Source: Leptodontidium sp. MPI-SDFR-AT-0119
Taxonomy: Eukaryota; Ascomycota; Leotiomycetes; Helotiales; Leptodontidiaceae
Assembly (NCBI GenBank): GCA_020726505.1
Contig: JAHLEZ010000016.1
Coordinates: 1-64,000, forward strand
Direction of reading: 5' to 3'
DNA: 64,000 nucleotides
Of this stretch, positions 11,591 to 25,400 are shown piece by piece. The notes under the pieces were generated by a model. That model saw only the letters and a list, made by a program, of their open reading frames with translations, did not search any database and had not been told where the DNA came from. Position numbers and translations under genes: made by a program. Each line of letters starts with the position of its first letter. The stretch's first letter is position 1.

Positions 11591-11724
11591 GGTTTGATAA
11601 ATATGGAGTCGCAGTTATTATTCTAAGCTTCTAAGATAAAGGTGCTCCTTAAGTTAGCGCGCTTTTTCAGCCGCGTTTCTTGCGGGGCGTTTAGCAGCCT
11701 CAGGAAAAGGATTCTAACCCTAGC
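11586..11724. repeat. Possible short inverted-repeat element (about 140 bp)
   Basis: gctagggtt at 11586-11594 is mirrored by aaccctagc at 11716-11724. The interior is of mixed composition and no clear target duplication is seen. It could be a miniature inverted-repeat element or chance. Confidence 0.25.
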
Positions 11725-13199
11725 CATTATTAAGTCTTTATACCTAAGGCCAAATTAAAAAATAATAAATATATGAATCCTCTTAGATAAGAGTTTACTT
11801 TGTTTAAAATATAATAGAAAAGAATAAATTTATTAAAAGATAATTAAAAATTAAATTTTTATTTTTTAAAAATTTTAAATTATAAGAATAATATTATATA
11901 TAAATAATATCGTTTACGTAATTAATATATCGCGATATATAATCTAATACCTTATTTAATTAAAACAAAAGGAGGTTAATAATAAGTCTTGTTTATAGTT
12001 ATAAGGCGGTAGTCTAAAGTTTTATAATATAGTGTCGAATACTTTGATTTTCCTTAAATCTTTCCTAGATTAGTAAAGCAGAATATGAGGCTAAATGAGG
12101 TCTATTATCGACTCCTTTTCGTACATCTCTTTTATAAAGTATTACGAGATTAATTTAAATAAGGCTTAGTACTATATAGTATAAGGCATAATATAAGATG
12201 TAAAGATAAAGAAATATTATATTCTCATTCACTTCGTCTCCCCGATTATTTACCGGGGGTCATATAGTAAACGAAGGCGGCCCGCGCCGACAAAAGCTAA
12301 AAGTAGCGCTAATAGTCCGTGCTCACTCGTTTCAAGCGAGACGGCGCGAAGCCGATTTTATAAGTTACTATAGTATATAACAAAATAAGTATAAATCAAG
12401 CGATAAACTAAGAGTAAATCTTAGGGTTTAGAATAACTTACTAAAGTAAATTATATAAAAAGCTTAAGTTAAGTATTAATTATTAAGGCTAAAAAAGGTT
12501 ACTGAGGTAATTAGAGTTTTAAGAGTAGTTAGCATTTGACTACCTTAAGCGACGTTTAAAGCTAATATCCTTAGATAATGACTATTAAATAATCCCTAAG
12601 TTATTATCTGATTTCTAATAATAAATAATAACCTAAGTTAATTACTAAAAGTGAGCACCTAAAAAGTGATTACTTTAGTTTCGTAAGGAAGTTCTCTTTA
12701 AGCCTATAATATTACTTTGTTTTATTAAAACGCTAAATATATTATATACTCTCAAATAAGGAAGTTATAATATTATATAAAATCGACTCGTATAAGATAG
12801 CCGCACACTTTTATTTCCTTCTTATTTCCTTTCTTCACTTGTTCTATTATCTTATTACTTAGTCTCTTCGAGTATTAAATAAGAACTATTACTAAATATA
12901 GCCTCGTTCTTTTACTACAGGCGAGATGTCGTGTAACACAAGTATACGTAGGTGCTTAGCCTACATAAGCAAAGCCAGTTATAAGGGTAGTTGTAGACAA
13001 AAGCTTCTTTTTAAAATTAAATATTTTTACTCTTACTTTAAAAGTTATACTTCTTATTAATTAGAGCTTTATACGATAATTATAAGCCTCGTACGCGTTA
13101 TTACGTAATATTAGAAATTATAAAGATTCTAATTAGTAGTTTAGTAATAGTTTTATAAAGTAATAATAAGTTTTATAGTATTTTTTTTTATATAAGAAA
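11725..13199. other. RIP-degraded AT-rich DNA, left flank of the retrotransposon nest
   Basis: No gene recognised. A GC-richer patch at 12230-12355 and a stretch near 12910-12970 resemble repeat fragments but could not be matched to another copy in the window. The last five bases (agaaa, 13195-13199) are the left target duplication of RT1. Confidence 0.6.
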
Positions 13200-13446
13200 T
13201 GTGACGACCGGCGCTGCCTAGAGCCTCATTTCCACCAGCTCCACTTAGTATTTCCCGATCAGGACGTACCGAGATTATTATAGTACTAAGTATACCAACT
13301 TCTTATATATAGACCTCTTCTTTCTTTACCTTCTTTTCTTTATAATTATAGATTCTAAGTTAAAGTTTAGTATCGTTATATGTCTTATGTTAATATATGA
13401 GGCGTTAGTTATACGTGATTGCCGTCTTTTTAAGGCAAGCGTTATA
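13200..13446 (+). repeat. RT1 5' LTR (247 bp)
   Basis: Aligns along its whole length with 52003-52249; differences are mainly C/T and G/A. The right end is RIP-changed (cgttata for cgtcaca). Confidence 0.95.
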
Positions 13447-13754
13447 TTATTTATAACTCTTTTCTTTACGTCTAAGAAAATAGTAAATATCCCTAGCCCC
13501 TTAATTCTCCTGTGAGTAGTTACGACTTAAAAGCTTAAATATAAGAAAGGCTTATACTAAGCCTTATAACTTAACGAATAATAATATCTAAACCTCTGTT
13601 AATAGTGAAGTTAATAGTTACTCCGCTAGTAATCCCCTCCTTTTCTTCTCTTACTTCTGCCTTTACCTAATAAAGTCGACAACCTCTCTTCACCGGCGAC
13701 TTACCCCCTACTTAACAAGTTAAGCTAAAAGCTACCTCTATAACGAAGCTTAGT

Positions 13755-14701
13755 ATGTCGTCTACTTCTTCTTCTATACCCCCCAGCAGTCCTCCGTATA
13801 TTATTAACTCTACACCTCTAGACATACTTATAGAGACAGACTTAGAACAGCGATTCTGCCTTCTAGAAAAATAACTAACTAAAAGTTAAGCGGAGACAAG
13901 TATATTAACAGCTGCCCTATATATATAGCGGCCCCTCAGCGACTTTAAGAACTATAAGTCTATTAGTAAGTCTATAATCTTCTAGTCTAGTAAATCCCTC
14001 TAACTTACTATTAAGGAAACTCTTACTCTTAAGTCTCTTTATAAAGTAAAGTAAATATAGAATGCCCCTACTCTTAGTTATAGTAGACTACTAGATAATA
14101 ATAGTAATAATAACTACTGACTTCCTTGTATTTCACGTCGTCTTAGTCCCCTCGCCGCTACTCTCCTTCTTTCTCTAAGATGTTTAAATATTTATAGCCT
14201 CGCGAATCGAGAAGATCCTTAAGTTAAATAATAAGCTCTTAGACGGCGTTAACTATAGTTTACGTCTATAAGAAGTCTAAGTCCGGAACGTTATACGCCG
14301 GTACGACTAATACTTCGTCGACGACGACTATTAGAAGGACTAGTTACTTATATAAATAAAAGGAATAACTCGCACGTTCTTAGAACTCTCCTTCTTATCC
14401 TTAACGCTTAATAATAATAAAAATGTCACGGATGCGCTCGACTTAGTTAACTAAGTAGTTAAATTCTTAACTAACCTTTATAAGTAATAAATAGCTCGTA
14501 ACCTCTATTTCGTATTAAATATAAAAGCTATAAGATAAACCTTTTAAGACTTCTACTATTAGTTTAAGACTCTTACTAATTAAGGTGGCGTAATTAATAA
14601 CTTAATACTTAAAATAGACTTATAAGACAAGCTTCCGTCACGCCTACGTAAGTAATTGTTTTATGAGTATTAGAGAGCTAGAAGGTTAGAAGAGTATATA
14701 A
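13755..14701 (+). pseudogene. RT1 gag, 5' part
   Basis: ATG at 13755 opens a Ser/Pro-rich start (MSSTSSSIPPSSPPYI), followed by a frame with many RIP-type stops. Position after the 5' LTR and continuity with 30947 onwards make it the nucleocapsid-like gag of RT1. The reading is cut at 14706 by the insertion of RT3 (TSD aagta at 14702-14706 and 30942-30946). No zinc knuckle is seen in this half. Confidence 0.6.
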
Positions 14702-14706
14702 AAGTA

Positions 14707-14783
14707 TGTCGCGCACTAGCGCAGTTCTTTGGTCTAGTGTATGCTTGCGTAAGTATTCCAGGTATATAAACCCAGTCTTTAGC
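14707..14783 (+). repeat. RT3 5' LTR, first piece
   Basis: Matches the first 77 bp of the 3' LTR at 30748-30941. It ends in ttagc, the target duplicated by RT2. Confidence 0.92.
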
Positions 14784-15058
14784 TATTAGGATAGCCTTAG
14801 CTGAGGGGCATTCTCTTACTCTGACAGCTTCCAAAGATAGTCGTCTCTCCTGGCCGAGATAAAGCTTAGTTTTATACCTTACCTCCTAGTTTCGTATAAG
14901 TAATACTTATACGAGCTACAAAGTTTAGTACTTAATATATTTAAGGTAACTTTCCCTTTTGTACAAAAGGGACACATAGAATATACTTAATTAAACTTCA
15001 CTTATTATATTCTTTGTTACCTTAATATTAAGTATCGAACCTTAATTAAATACTAACA
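14784..15058 (+). repeat. RT2 5' LTR (275 bp)
   Basis: Full-length match to 22103-22377, including the internal palindromic ccttttgtacaaaaggg. The first bases are RIP-changed (tattagg for tgttagg). Confidence 0.95.
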
Positions 15059-15114
15059 CTAATTAGTAGTTAAATAACTATAAAACAATTAAGTAATACT
15101 TTTGTACGACGACA

Positions 15115-15270
15115 ATCAGAAAGACAAACTAAAGAGGCAAACTAATCAGACTTTACGTCGGCGACTAATAAAAGAAGACGATTCGTACGATAATTAAAAA
15201 GACAGACTAGAGAGGCAAACTAATCGGACCTTACGTCGGCGACTAATAAAAGAAGACGATTCGTACGATC
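15115..15270 (+). repeat. Two 78-bp tandem repeats in the RT2 leader
   Basis: The units share aagaggcaaactaatc-like and ttacgtcggcgactaata blocks and both end in gattcgtacgat. They lie directly downstream of the 5' LTR, in the untranslated leader before gag. Confidence 0.85.
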
Positions 15271-15299
15271 TAAGGATTTACGAAACGTAAATACGACTT

Positions 15300-18200
15300 A
15301 ATAACTTTTATTAACTTTCGTATAAAGAAGGACATAATAATTCTACTATTAGAGGTCACTTACTTATTAGATACGAAAGTATAAGGGGAACCCTTTAACC
15401 TTACGAACGACAAGTATTAAACGCTTAAGCGAGTTAATAATTATATTACTTTAGCCCTCGTATAATACTGTTAAAAAGAGTTTTAAGACTACGGACTTTA
15501 GGAAGAATTCAAGGAAGGCTTTAAAAGATAAACGGAAGATATATTTACTATTAGATCTTAGGAAGCTATTAAAAATCTTCGTATATACTTCCTTAATCAC
15601 AAAGTATAAGTACGAGAGTAAAGGGGGTCTATCTCGTACGCTTAAACGTTAATAGATATTTTAAAAGAAGAGGAACTATATAAGTAGACAAATTAAAATC
15701 GAAGGACTTATACTTAACAGAAATCTTAAGGGTAAGACAGAAACCGGTAAGGTACTCCGACTTTAATTATATAAAGTGAACTACTAGCGAGACACGCTAT
15801 TTCGGACAATTCTAGAGATTTTTTAATCGTACGAACTTAAGAGGTAAAAGACTTACTCTCAGAGTTAATTTAAATAACTCAGTAACAGCCTCAAACGTCT
15901 AGATAATATCTAAGTCCTCCGCCTTATGTCGTTTTAAACGAGAATACAGTTAGTTCTAATTAGACTTTGTACATAAATCTAATAAGGTCTTTATTACTAA
16001 ATAAAAGTCAAACAACTAAATAACGTTACTTAGCGTACAAACGTTTTAGTCTTACGCCACATCCGGCCTTAAATAATAATCTTCTAAGTCGGGACTAAGC
16101 CTATAAAACTGTCGAACGACTACTAAGACAATATTCGTATAAAGATAATCTACTAACCCTAAGAGCTCCTCTGCCAGAACTAACTATATTATATAAGTCT
16201 TAGACAATTATCTTAAACTCACAGTTATTAACGGACCTAATAAAGGTTTATAATAATAAGAGCTAGAAATACAGCAGAAAGTAGTACGATATCTTAGATA
16301 TTTGCCTCCAGGTCTTCTTCGACTGTTATACAAAGATTAGAATCTTAAGTGATTAGTACTACTTAGTATTCTCGATTATATTAAAAGGACAAGTAATAGA
16401 TTTCTATTATAATAAGATTACAGGACGTTCGTACGATTTCCTTATAATAATTCGTATAACTCAGAATTACTTTGAGACTAAGGAGAATTAATAAAAGTAC
16501 TTATTTGAGTAAAAAGAGACTATATTAATCTCTATAATTATAAAGAACTTAAAGAAGTCTTAGTTAAAATACTTAGAAATTATATTTAATTCTCTTCGTA
16601 TAGTGCAACGCGGCTTATTAAGGGAATATTAGACAAAGTATAATCTTCGCGATTAAGTACTAAATATATATTGTGGAGTAAAAGAGTGTAATTTAGTATT
16701 ATATAAGCTTATACAGACATTTGAAGGGCTATACGCAGACTTACGGTCTGTAATTACTACAGTCGTATAAACGAGAGAAGTTAGCACTTACTTATAGAAT
16801 CGTTTATATAATTATAATTACAACTTAATAAAGAGACAATTTTATAGGAAGGCACAACGATTTCTAGATTGTATAGTATTAAACTAGTTCTAGAAGAGGA
16901 CTTTTCGTCTAAGGAACCCTTCTAATAATCGTACGAACAAGAAATGTATTATTTATAAGAAGGAAAGTTACTAGTTAATAGATTATTTAAAAGTAAAGTA
17001 AAAAGCCGCGTAAGTAAAGGTTAAGAATTACTTAATAACCGAGTTTAATAGATCTGAGGAAGTAACTTAAGCTTTCTTAAGCTCGTATAAAGATTTCTTA
17101 GGGGAATTTAATCGTACGATAATAAAAGAAGTACTAAAGGATATAAAGGAATAAAAGGACAAAAATAAACTAGAAAGATTCTTTATAAAGTATAAGGAAG
17201 TCGACGGACGACAAATAATTTAAGTTTTAAACGACGAATCGACAAAACACGCCTTTTTATAACGAGACTTAACGAAGGATTTATATAAAGGCGAGGTATT
17301 CGTCATTAGAGATAAATATTAGTCCGAAGTCTTTTAAGGGATTATATTAAATAATAGTACTACCGGAATCTTTATTACAGGGAAGTAACAAGTCTAAGTA
17401 CTTCTAAAGCTTGACCTGTCGCTAGAAGTTAATCGTACGAGTAATTAAACGTATACGATTCGATTTAGCAAAGGAGTAACAAAATCAGAGGGATTAATAC
17501 TCGTACGAACACTTATCGGGCAAGTGAGGTTCTAAATTGTTCTAATAAATACCCCGTTCTTATTATATATTTAAGATATAGACTCCCTTAGTATATAATT
17601 AAACAACCTTTAGAATATTATAATTCAAGGGAATAAGAGAATTCTAATTATATAAAAATAAGGACATTTATAGATAATAATTTATATAATAAAAGACACG
17701 TTTATATATTAGTACTTCACGGAAATAGAGCTTAAGCAACTCTATCGACGCTTTAGACATCCTTTAGTTAAGAAACTATACTGCGTTCTTTAATAAACAG
17801 GACACGAGGAAATAAACCTTTGTACGATTAAGAAGATCTTAAAGTTTTATAAATAGTATTAGTTTTATATAAAGAACTTAGGTCGATTTAAATTCTCTTT
17901 AAAAGACGATATCGAATTCAATTTCTTTATAATCGTAGATATCTTATATCTTTTAAGAGCAGTAGTTCTTTAAGTAATTAATAAAGTAACCGGCTTTAAT
18001 ATTACTTAATTCTTAAAGAACAATTTAGTAAAAATAACGTAGATTACACTTCGTACGTATTAAATTAATACTTACCTTAAACCCCCGGATTACTTCGTAC
18101 ATAATACTGGGACGAACTTCGCATTATTAGAATTTAAAGTAAATACTCGTATAATAAACATTAATATAAAGGAAGTCTTAGTCGAGGCACATTAGAGTAT

Positions 18201-20468
18201 TAAGAAGGTTAAATAGTATTACGCCCCTTTACGCCGATTATATGAGATTATCTAAGACAAAACGAGAAGTGAAAACTTAATAAAAGAAGTAGTCCTTTAA
18301 ATACCCGTGAAAGCCGTAAATAATATAATTAGTCTAAATAAACTAATTCTAATACTTCTCGTTCTCGGAATATATCTTAGACTTTTGTACGAAGACTTAC
18401 TATCTGCGGATATACTTATTAAAGTAAGGGCAATTTAAATAATAATAATAGAATTACGAAAGATTTATGCTATACGAAAGATTAAAGATACTTAAAGTAT
18501 AAAGAACGACCCTAATATTACTAAGACTATACGACTTCTATTATAATCTTTAGTAAAAGTATAGCGGGAGAAAAAGGGATAAATAAGCCCGTTTTTATTA
18601 TTATTAGTCACAAGAAAAGAGTGTATTATTTAATTGCCTTTAAGACTGACTTCCTTTCGTATAATAGTAATTAAGCCGTTTTATACAAAAGAAACCGCCA
18701 AGGCCCTAAAAAACTGTATACGATTAGACTAAGTGTCTCCTTTAATACGGCCAGTTATCTTGATTCCGTTTAAGACAAAGTAGGAACTCGAGAAAGGACT
18801 CGTACGATTACTAAAAGTTTTCTTAACTTAAAAAGAACAATACGACTTAGACTTATCTCGTACGATGCGAGTAATAGGGAAAATCACTAGCCTTAGTCTT
18901 TTATTTAAAGAATCTTAATAAAAGGAGATTAATAACTTAATTACTCGAGGTGTATTTAAGTTCGTACGATACGACCTAAGGCAACATCGTAGACGGATTT
19001 TTAATTCCCAGCTTATTAATAAAATTAAAGAAAAGACAATTAAAGCTCCGTACGAGAAATTTAGACTTATAATCTAAGTATATAATAACGTGAGAAAGGA
19101 ACAGATCCTTACTTAGTCTCCGACGATTTAATAGATCAGTTAGCGACTTATTTTAGCACTCTATTTGTCACTTATACGAAAAGGGTTATTAATCTTTATT
19201 TAAGATATTACTTAGGCGTATATTTAGTCGACAACGTTTCTAAATTATACGATCTATACGAGACTACTAAAGTAAATTACTAGTAATTACTCGCTGGATA
19301 TAATTATACTCGTACGAAAGCTATTATATAGTATCCCGGAATTAGGAACACACTAGTAAAGGACGTACGACATACATTATAAAGTCAAGTTATATATAAA
19401 AACGTCTTTATATAATCTATACCTTCTAATTACTTAATTAGGAATGCCGTTTAAAGTAATTAAAATATAAATAGACGATACTCTAATCTTAGTTATTAAT
19501 AAGTTCTAAGAGAAGGAGGAAAAAGAACTCGGGATTATTAGTTTCTTTATAAAACCAAAGGTTTATTTATTATACGAATTACCCCTCGCGTTTAATAAAT
19601 ATATCGTATGTAATCGAAAGGACTTTGTCTAAATCCTTTAGAAAAGGCAAGGCGAGAAGTTAGCTAAAGTTAACGTAAGAGCACTAAACTATACGAACTA
19701 GTATCAGGAACAACAGGCTCGAGGGGTATATATCGTAACTTTATACTAACTTAAAGCTTTATACGACCTATTAATTACGGCTTAATTCTAAGAACTAAAA
19801 GATACTGACGTAAAGAACTTAAATAAGCGTATTTAGTGGCAAATTTAAAATATTAAACGAGGATTAAATTATATTCCTTTAGACTTATATTATATAAAGT
19901 TATTTGTTTTTATCGACAGATCCTTTATAAATAATAAGGACTTCAGTTCCTAGCTTAAATACGTAATAATTTTCGGCACAGAGGACGACGACCCCGATTC
20001 GTATAATTAAGACTCGTTTCTTCTTTCTAGAAATCTATTTCATTAGAGTAATATAAAGAGCAAACGAGTAACGCGAAATGTCTTAGCTTCCGAGATTTAT
20101 AATATAATTAACAGGGTTAACATAATAATCACAATAAAGAGTATAATTAATATTATCACGTCGCGGCTAAAGATATTAGTGATTTTAATCGTTATTTATA
20201 TAGACTCGTTCTCGCTATACGAATGCCTCGTAAAGCTCGGCACTACAAAAGAGAAGCAACTAATAATCGATATTATAGCTTTACGTTAATTATATAAACG
20301 ATAAGAACTTATAGAAATCTAATAAATTAATAATTAAAATAACCCGGCGGATACAATAATAAAGTCAAACCCGAACAAAAGCTTAAAAAAGCTAATTAAT
20401 AACAATCAAATTATCGTATAAGTAAAAGGATAAGTTAAGAGGGAAAAGAAAGTAAAGCTAAGGGAGGA
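15300..20468 (+). pseudogene. RT2 gag-pol remnant (copia type)
   Basis: The former polyprotein is riddled with stops, but its domains are readable in order. Integrase is near 17900-18250, with FNFFIIVDI, VTGFNIT, LKPPDYFVHNTGTNFA and the block VEAH*SIKKVK*YYAPLRR. RT is near 19380-19640, with DDTLIL and LYELPLAFN. RNase H is near 20040-20345, with IKSKRVTRNVLASEIY, YIDSFSLYECLVKLGT and NNPADTIIKS. Integrase before RT is the copia order. The wording is that of a common fungal copia group with a TDDTLI-type RT motif. The frame ends at the TAA near 20468. The N-terminal part (15300-17800) is presumed gag/protease from position only. Confidence 0.8.
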
Positions 20469-22102
20469 ATAATATCGTATAATATAATGATTTCATTTAT
20501 TAAATACGTGTTTTTATTTCATTTTAGTCACTTATTTAAATACTATATAAAATAATAATTATATATTTCTCGACTAAATAAATAATATCTAATACGACGA
20601 TCGACTATCCAACGACTAACTGTCTAACGATAATTTAATAACAGATCGATTAAGGGAAATCTCTATTAGTTTCCTTTGTATAAGCTCTTATATAAAGTAC
20701 TTATCTTAAGTACCGCGCAAAGGTTAAAGATAAGCTTAAGTTTAGTCACTTGAAGGGAGCCTCCGTACGATGCCTAAAAGCTTAGTTATAAAAAGGAATT
20801 ATACTTATAAATAAAAGGAAACACAAAAGATACGTATAAAGTTATAAGACAATCGGAGTATCTTTAGATTTATCTTTTATTAAGCCCCTTCGTATAAGTC
20901 TAGTAATAAGTCCCTGTAATACCCTTTATATAATAACTACTTAAACTTCGTTACTCTCGTTTCTTAAACCTTTGTCTTTGGACAATAAGCCCTTAAGAGG
21001 GGGATTATAACGAGCGGCATAATCTCGCCACTTGTAATTACTATAGTTATCCCCGAAATGACCTTAAACCGAAGTATAGTCAGGGAAAGGCGTTAAGCTA
21101 CGCTAGGAACATTTAATATAAGGAATAGCTTAGATAATACCTCTTAATTAAATTAAGAGGGCATTAACGTACGAAGGCTAATATGTTATAAGTTACTAGG
21201 GTGTAATACGCCCTTGTATAAAGGCGACATTACGTCTTAATATAATTAAGACTGTTTATTATAACGTATTATAATATAACGGGCCTAGCTGTTACTCGCC
21301 GATAATAAGTATAGGCTAGGCGTTAGCGTTAGTAGCAGCTAGCGCGGCATTAACGGCGTTAAAGAGAACAAGGGCCTTATACGATATTAGTTCTTAGACA
21401 AAAGGACTAGAGGTTCGTACAAGAAGCTATATCTTAGGGATAAAGGCTAGCTCGTATAAAGAGAAAAAGACTAATATTATATATTGTAGTATAGTGTAGT
21501 GTAGCTACGCAGGCGTTAGTACTACCTTACTAATGTTATAGCAGCTGTGTGAAGCTAGTCTCGAGGGGGTAGACTTCGTACGAGGGAGAGTACTTACTTA
21601 GTTATAGTAGTAGTAGTAGTAGTATTATAGCTTACGGAAGACCTTTCGTTAGTACATAGCGACAACGAATTAGATTACCTTATAGGCAAGGCAGAAAAGA
21701 GAGGCGCCGATTTGTATAAGGCTATCTTAAGTTATATAAAAAATATCTAAGGAGGAGGAGAGTTATATAAAGAAGAGAAAGGGGACTTACTATTACTATT
21801 ACTATTATTATTATTAATTAAAAAAGAAGAGAAGAAGAAGAGAAAAGGGAATTTAGAAAATCTCTTTTATACATAAGAAAGGCTAATAATTAATTAGCGA
21901 GAGACGTACGAGGAAGGAATAAAGTCGTTCCTTCCTAAAGCGGTCATTATTTAATATAACGAGCCGAAGTCACATAAGGCACGTACTTTATACGAAGGAA
22001 GAAGAGGAGCTAGAGATAATACGCTAAGTTACGCGCACTTCGTATAAAGAAGAAAAAAAGAAAGTAAGAGAGTTTTTCTTTTAATAAAAGAAGAGTTACT
22101 AG
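20469..22102. other. RT2 3' region between RNase H and LTR, with antisense coding-like stretch
   Basis: This 1.6-kb region is not pol. On the minus strand (about 21460-21240) a frame reads LLVRTSSPFV, ELISYKALVLFNAVNAALAA and ATNANA with few stops. It also contains TAG and ACT microsatellites (21600-21626, 21790-21815). See the findings for the shared pattern in the other copia elements. Confidence 0.45.
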
Positions 22103-22377
22103 TGTTAAGATAGCCTTAGCTAAGGGGCATTTTCTTACTCTAACAGCTTCTAAAGATAGTCGTCTCTCTTAGCCAAAATAAAGCTTAGTTTTATACTTTG
22201 CCTCTTAGTTTTGTATAAGTAATACTTATATAAGTTATAGGGTTTAATACTTAATATATTTAAAATAACTTTCCCTTTCGTATAAAAGGGACACACGGAA
22301 TATACTTAATTAAACTTCACTTATTATATTCTTTGTCACCCTAATATTAGGTATCGAACCTTAGTTAGATACTAACA
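22103..22377 (+). repeat. RT2 3' LTR (275 bp)
   Basis: Pair of 14784-15058. Followed by the ttagc target duplication and then the rest of the RT3 5' LTR. Confidence 0.95.
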
Positions 22378-22382
22378 TTAGC

Positions 22383-22499
22383 TCCTCTCTTCAAGAGGAT
22401 AATACTTAATTTAATCAATTTTTAAATATATTTTCTAGAACCTCATTTAATCGTAGAATCTTTTAACCCCTTAAACCTTTGCCCTTCTTTTATACAATA
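22383..22499 (+). repeat. RT3 5' LTR, second piece
   Basis: Continues the LTR interrupted at 14783; matches the last 117 bp of 30748-30941. The end is RIP-changed (acaata for acgaca). Confidence 0.92.
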
Positions 22500-25400
22500 G
22501 TTAAGAGCTACACTTGTCTTATTTAAGCTATACGGCGCATTCGTAAAAGAACTTTTAGTTAATAAGTTCTACGATTATTTAACCTTTACCTTTAATTTCA
22601 TAATTATATATCGATTATTCGATATGTCTTTTATAAGTATTAACGAACTTACTAGGCTCTTATTATTTAAAATCTTATATAATAAACTAAAAGATTAACT
22701 AGTATAGTTTATATATTTTACGCTTATAATAAATATACTCAGACTTTAGTTATACGTCGACCTTAATAGAAAAGATGTTATGTCTTTATTTAAAATCTTT
22801 AATAATACTCCTCTAACTACTAAAGAGCTCGTGGAGGAAGCTAATGCCAAAAACAATATAGACTATTAGCTCTTTATATATACTTACAGAGAATAGCTTA
22901 AGACCTAGGCAATTAATAATTAAGTAATAATTCTAAGAAACGCTAAGAGAGTTCCTAGATCCTCGAGTACTATAATAAGTAATGTAATTATAATTAGCCC
23001 AGGTTCTGAGGGCGGAGGCAATTAAACGTTTACGCCTCTAACCCCTAGCGTAAGGGGCAACTTTAAAATATTTAAACCGCTCTTAATATTACTAATAAGG
23101 CCTAACCTTATAACTCCTAAGTTACTTTAAGAGTAAGTAGAAACTAAGGTTAAAGAGCACGTCCTTTAAAGTGTAATTTGGCAGTCCCGAGCGTCTAATT
23201 ACCTTAAACTCTATAATTAGGTCGAGAGGAATATAACTAAGTAATTCTTTAGTATTATAGTAACTCGAGTAGTGCAAGAAAAGCGCATAAATATTTAAGT
23301 AATCCTTCGCTTCCTTAAGGAAGTACTCTATTAAACGGAAATGTCAATTTAAACTTAAACACAAAACGACTACCGGGAATCCCTTAAGACTAAAGGGAAG
23401 AGTAATCTTTGCGTATAAATTATATCTTATAAAGAGTTAATTCAAAAAGCTTAATTATATAAGGTATTAGATATAAAAAGAACGATTAATATAATTAATT
23501 TCTTAATTATAATAAGAAACTTTAATTCTTCGTAGATAAAGCGCTAAAATAAGAAAATTTAAGAATATAAAACCCTTAGTCTCTCCCCTCCTTATATAAT
23601 TAATTAATTAACTTACTTTTTTTTACACTAATAAAATAAGTCCTTAATACTAAGCTCTTTTATTAAGTTATAAAACCCGAGGTTATAGACACTTCGCTAC
23701 CCTTAGCAAGCGATTATCTAACGATAGAGCGACTTTAAAAGTTAATAAGGACGCTCGTAAACCTTTAAAAGGGAAATTTTATAAGAAGTCATACCCTTAT
23801 TAGAATAATTAGACTTGTAAGTAAAGCCCTTTAAATTGCACTCGACTTTAACTTACTATTTATAAGAAGCTTTATATAAAAGACCTTAATAAAAATATTA
23901 AATTAAATCCTCTAATAAATAATATTATAATAAAGTAAATCTAATAGCCCTTTATTAATAGTAAATAAAAGGGATTACGAGACTAGATTAGATTAGACAA
24001 GTTAATACTTTAAGCTACTAAGGACGTTATTAAAAGCGCCAGTAATAAGAGCAAAAGTAAGTTAACGTTCTTTAGAAACATCTTAGACAAAGGGGTAAAG
24101 AGCGATATATAAACACAAATAGTAATCTTTCTAAGCCTTACAAAAGATTACTAACTTAGTGTCTATTTTATATAAGACTCAGCCTACCCCTTGTCGTTAA
24201 GCATTCTCCTTAATAACTGTAGTATAACTAATCTTATTAACGATTATTTACTCTTAGAGCCAGGATTATTTGTTAAGTCTAAACCAGAGGATATTATAGA
24301 GTGTGGAAGCTCTTAACTTCTAATTATAAGACGCGGAATTTATATTATAAAGGGGTCTCTTAAAAACTTAAATAGGGAGTTATTTAATTTAACCCTTTAC
24401 GACGTTACTATTATAAAAGGATTTTATATTAATATTATTTCTAAAGCTCGTCTTTATAATAGCGGGCTTTAATACTATAGAATAAACTACTCTTTACGCT
24501 AGAAGGAGGAAAACGATCTTATAAAGGACTACTTAATTATGTAATAGTTAATTCGCAAGTAAACCCTTATATTCTTTAAATTTAACGAGCTTTTTAATTA
24601 TTTATTGAACTCCCGTGAGATCCCTTTTAGTACTATAAGTACTATAATATTTCTAACACTTAAACGAAATATTAATAAACTTTATAAACTATCGTAAGAG
24701 TATAAGAGACTAAGAATAAATATAGAAATATATTAATATTTATACTTTAAACACTTAAGACTAAATGCCTTAAGAAAGCTAATAAGCTTAGCCAGGAATG
24801 TCAAAATTACTAAGGTAGTAAAGAGAATTAAGTGTAAGTATTACGCTTTAACCCACGTATCTCAAGTAATTTCTAGACGCCTAATCGAGAGACGAGCACT
24901 TAGACTATTTTAAAGAGTCACTTAGGATCTCTTCGATTATTTAATTAAATTTAGGAATAACTTTTAACTCCTTTTACTTAAAGATAAGTATAATAGATTA
25001 CTCGTAAGTTATATTCTCTAAAATAAGGAGTATAATATAGTTTTTAAATACATTAAGAGCTTTAAATACTAAGTTCGTAAGTAATTCGGACTCTCGATAT
25101 ATAAACTAAAATACGATTAAGAAAAAGTAGTTATTACTATCCGCGGATTTACGAGATATAAGAATTAAGCTAAGAAGCTCAGAATTAAACTCGAGCTTTC
25201 ACTTACCTTAACTTATAAGTTAAATAGTAGTATTAAAAGGGCTTATTAAAAAGTAATTAATAAGGGAATTAAAATGAGGCTCTTAGTAAATCTTTTTATA
25301 AAACTAACTATTAAATACGTACTAAGAGGGATTTACTTATATAATAAGAGCCTTAGGCACGTAAATAGTTAATAGTCACTATTAAAAATACTAAATTAGT

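Larger units (their letters stand above)
14784..22377 (+). mobile_element. RT2: Ty1/copia element inserted in the RT3 5' LTR (7594 bp)
   Basis: Two 275-bp LTRs (14784-15058, 22103-22377) beginning TGTTAGGATAG and ending TACTAACA, flanked by ttagc (14779-14783, 22378-22382). It is the youngest insertion of this branch. A purine tract (aaaagaagagttactag) before the 3' LTR closely resembles that of RT4, so RT2 and RT4 are one lineage, as their pol remnants also show. Confidence 0.95.
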
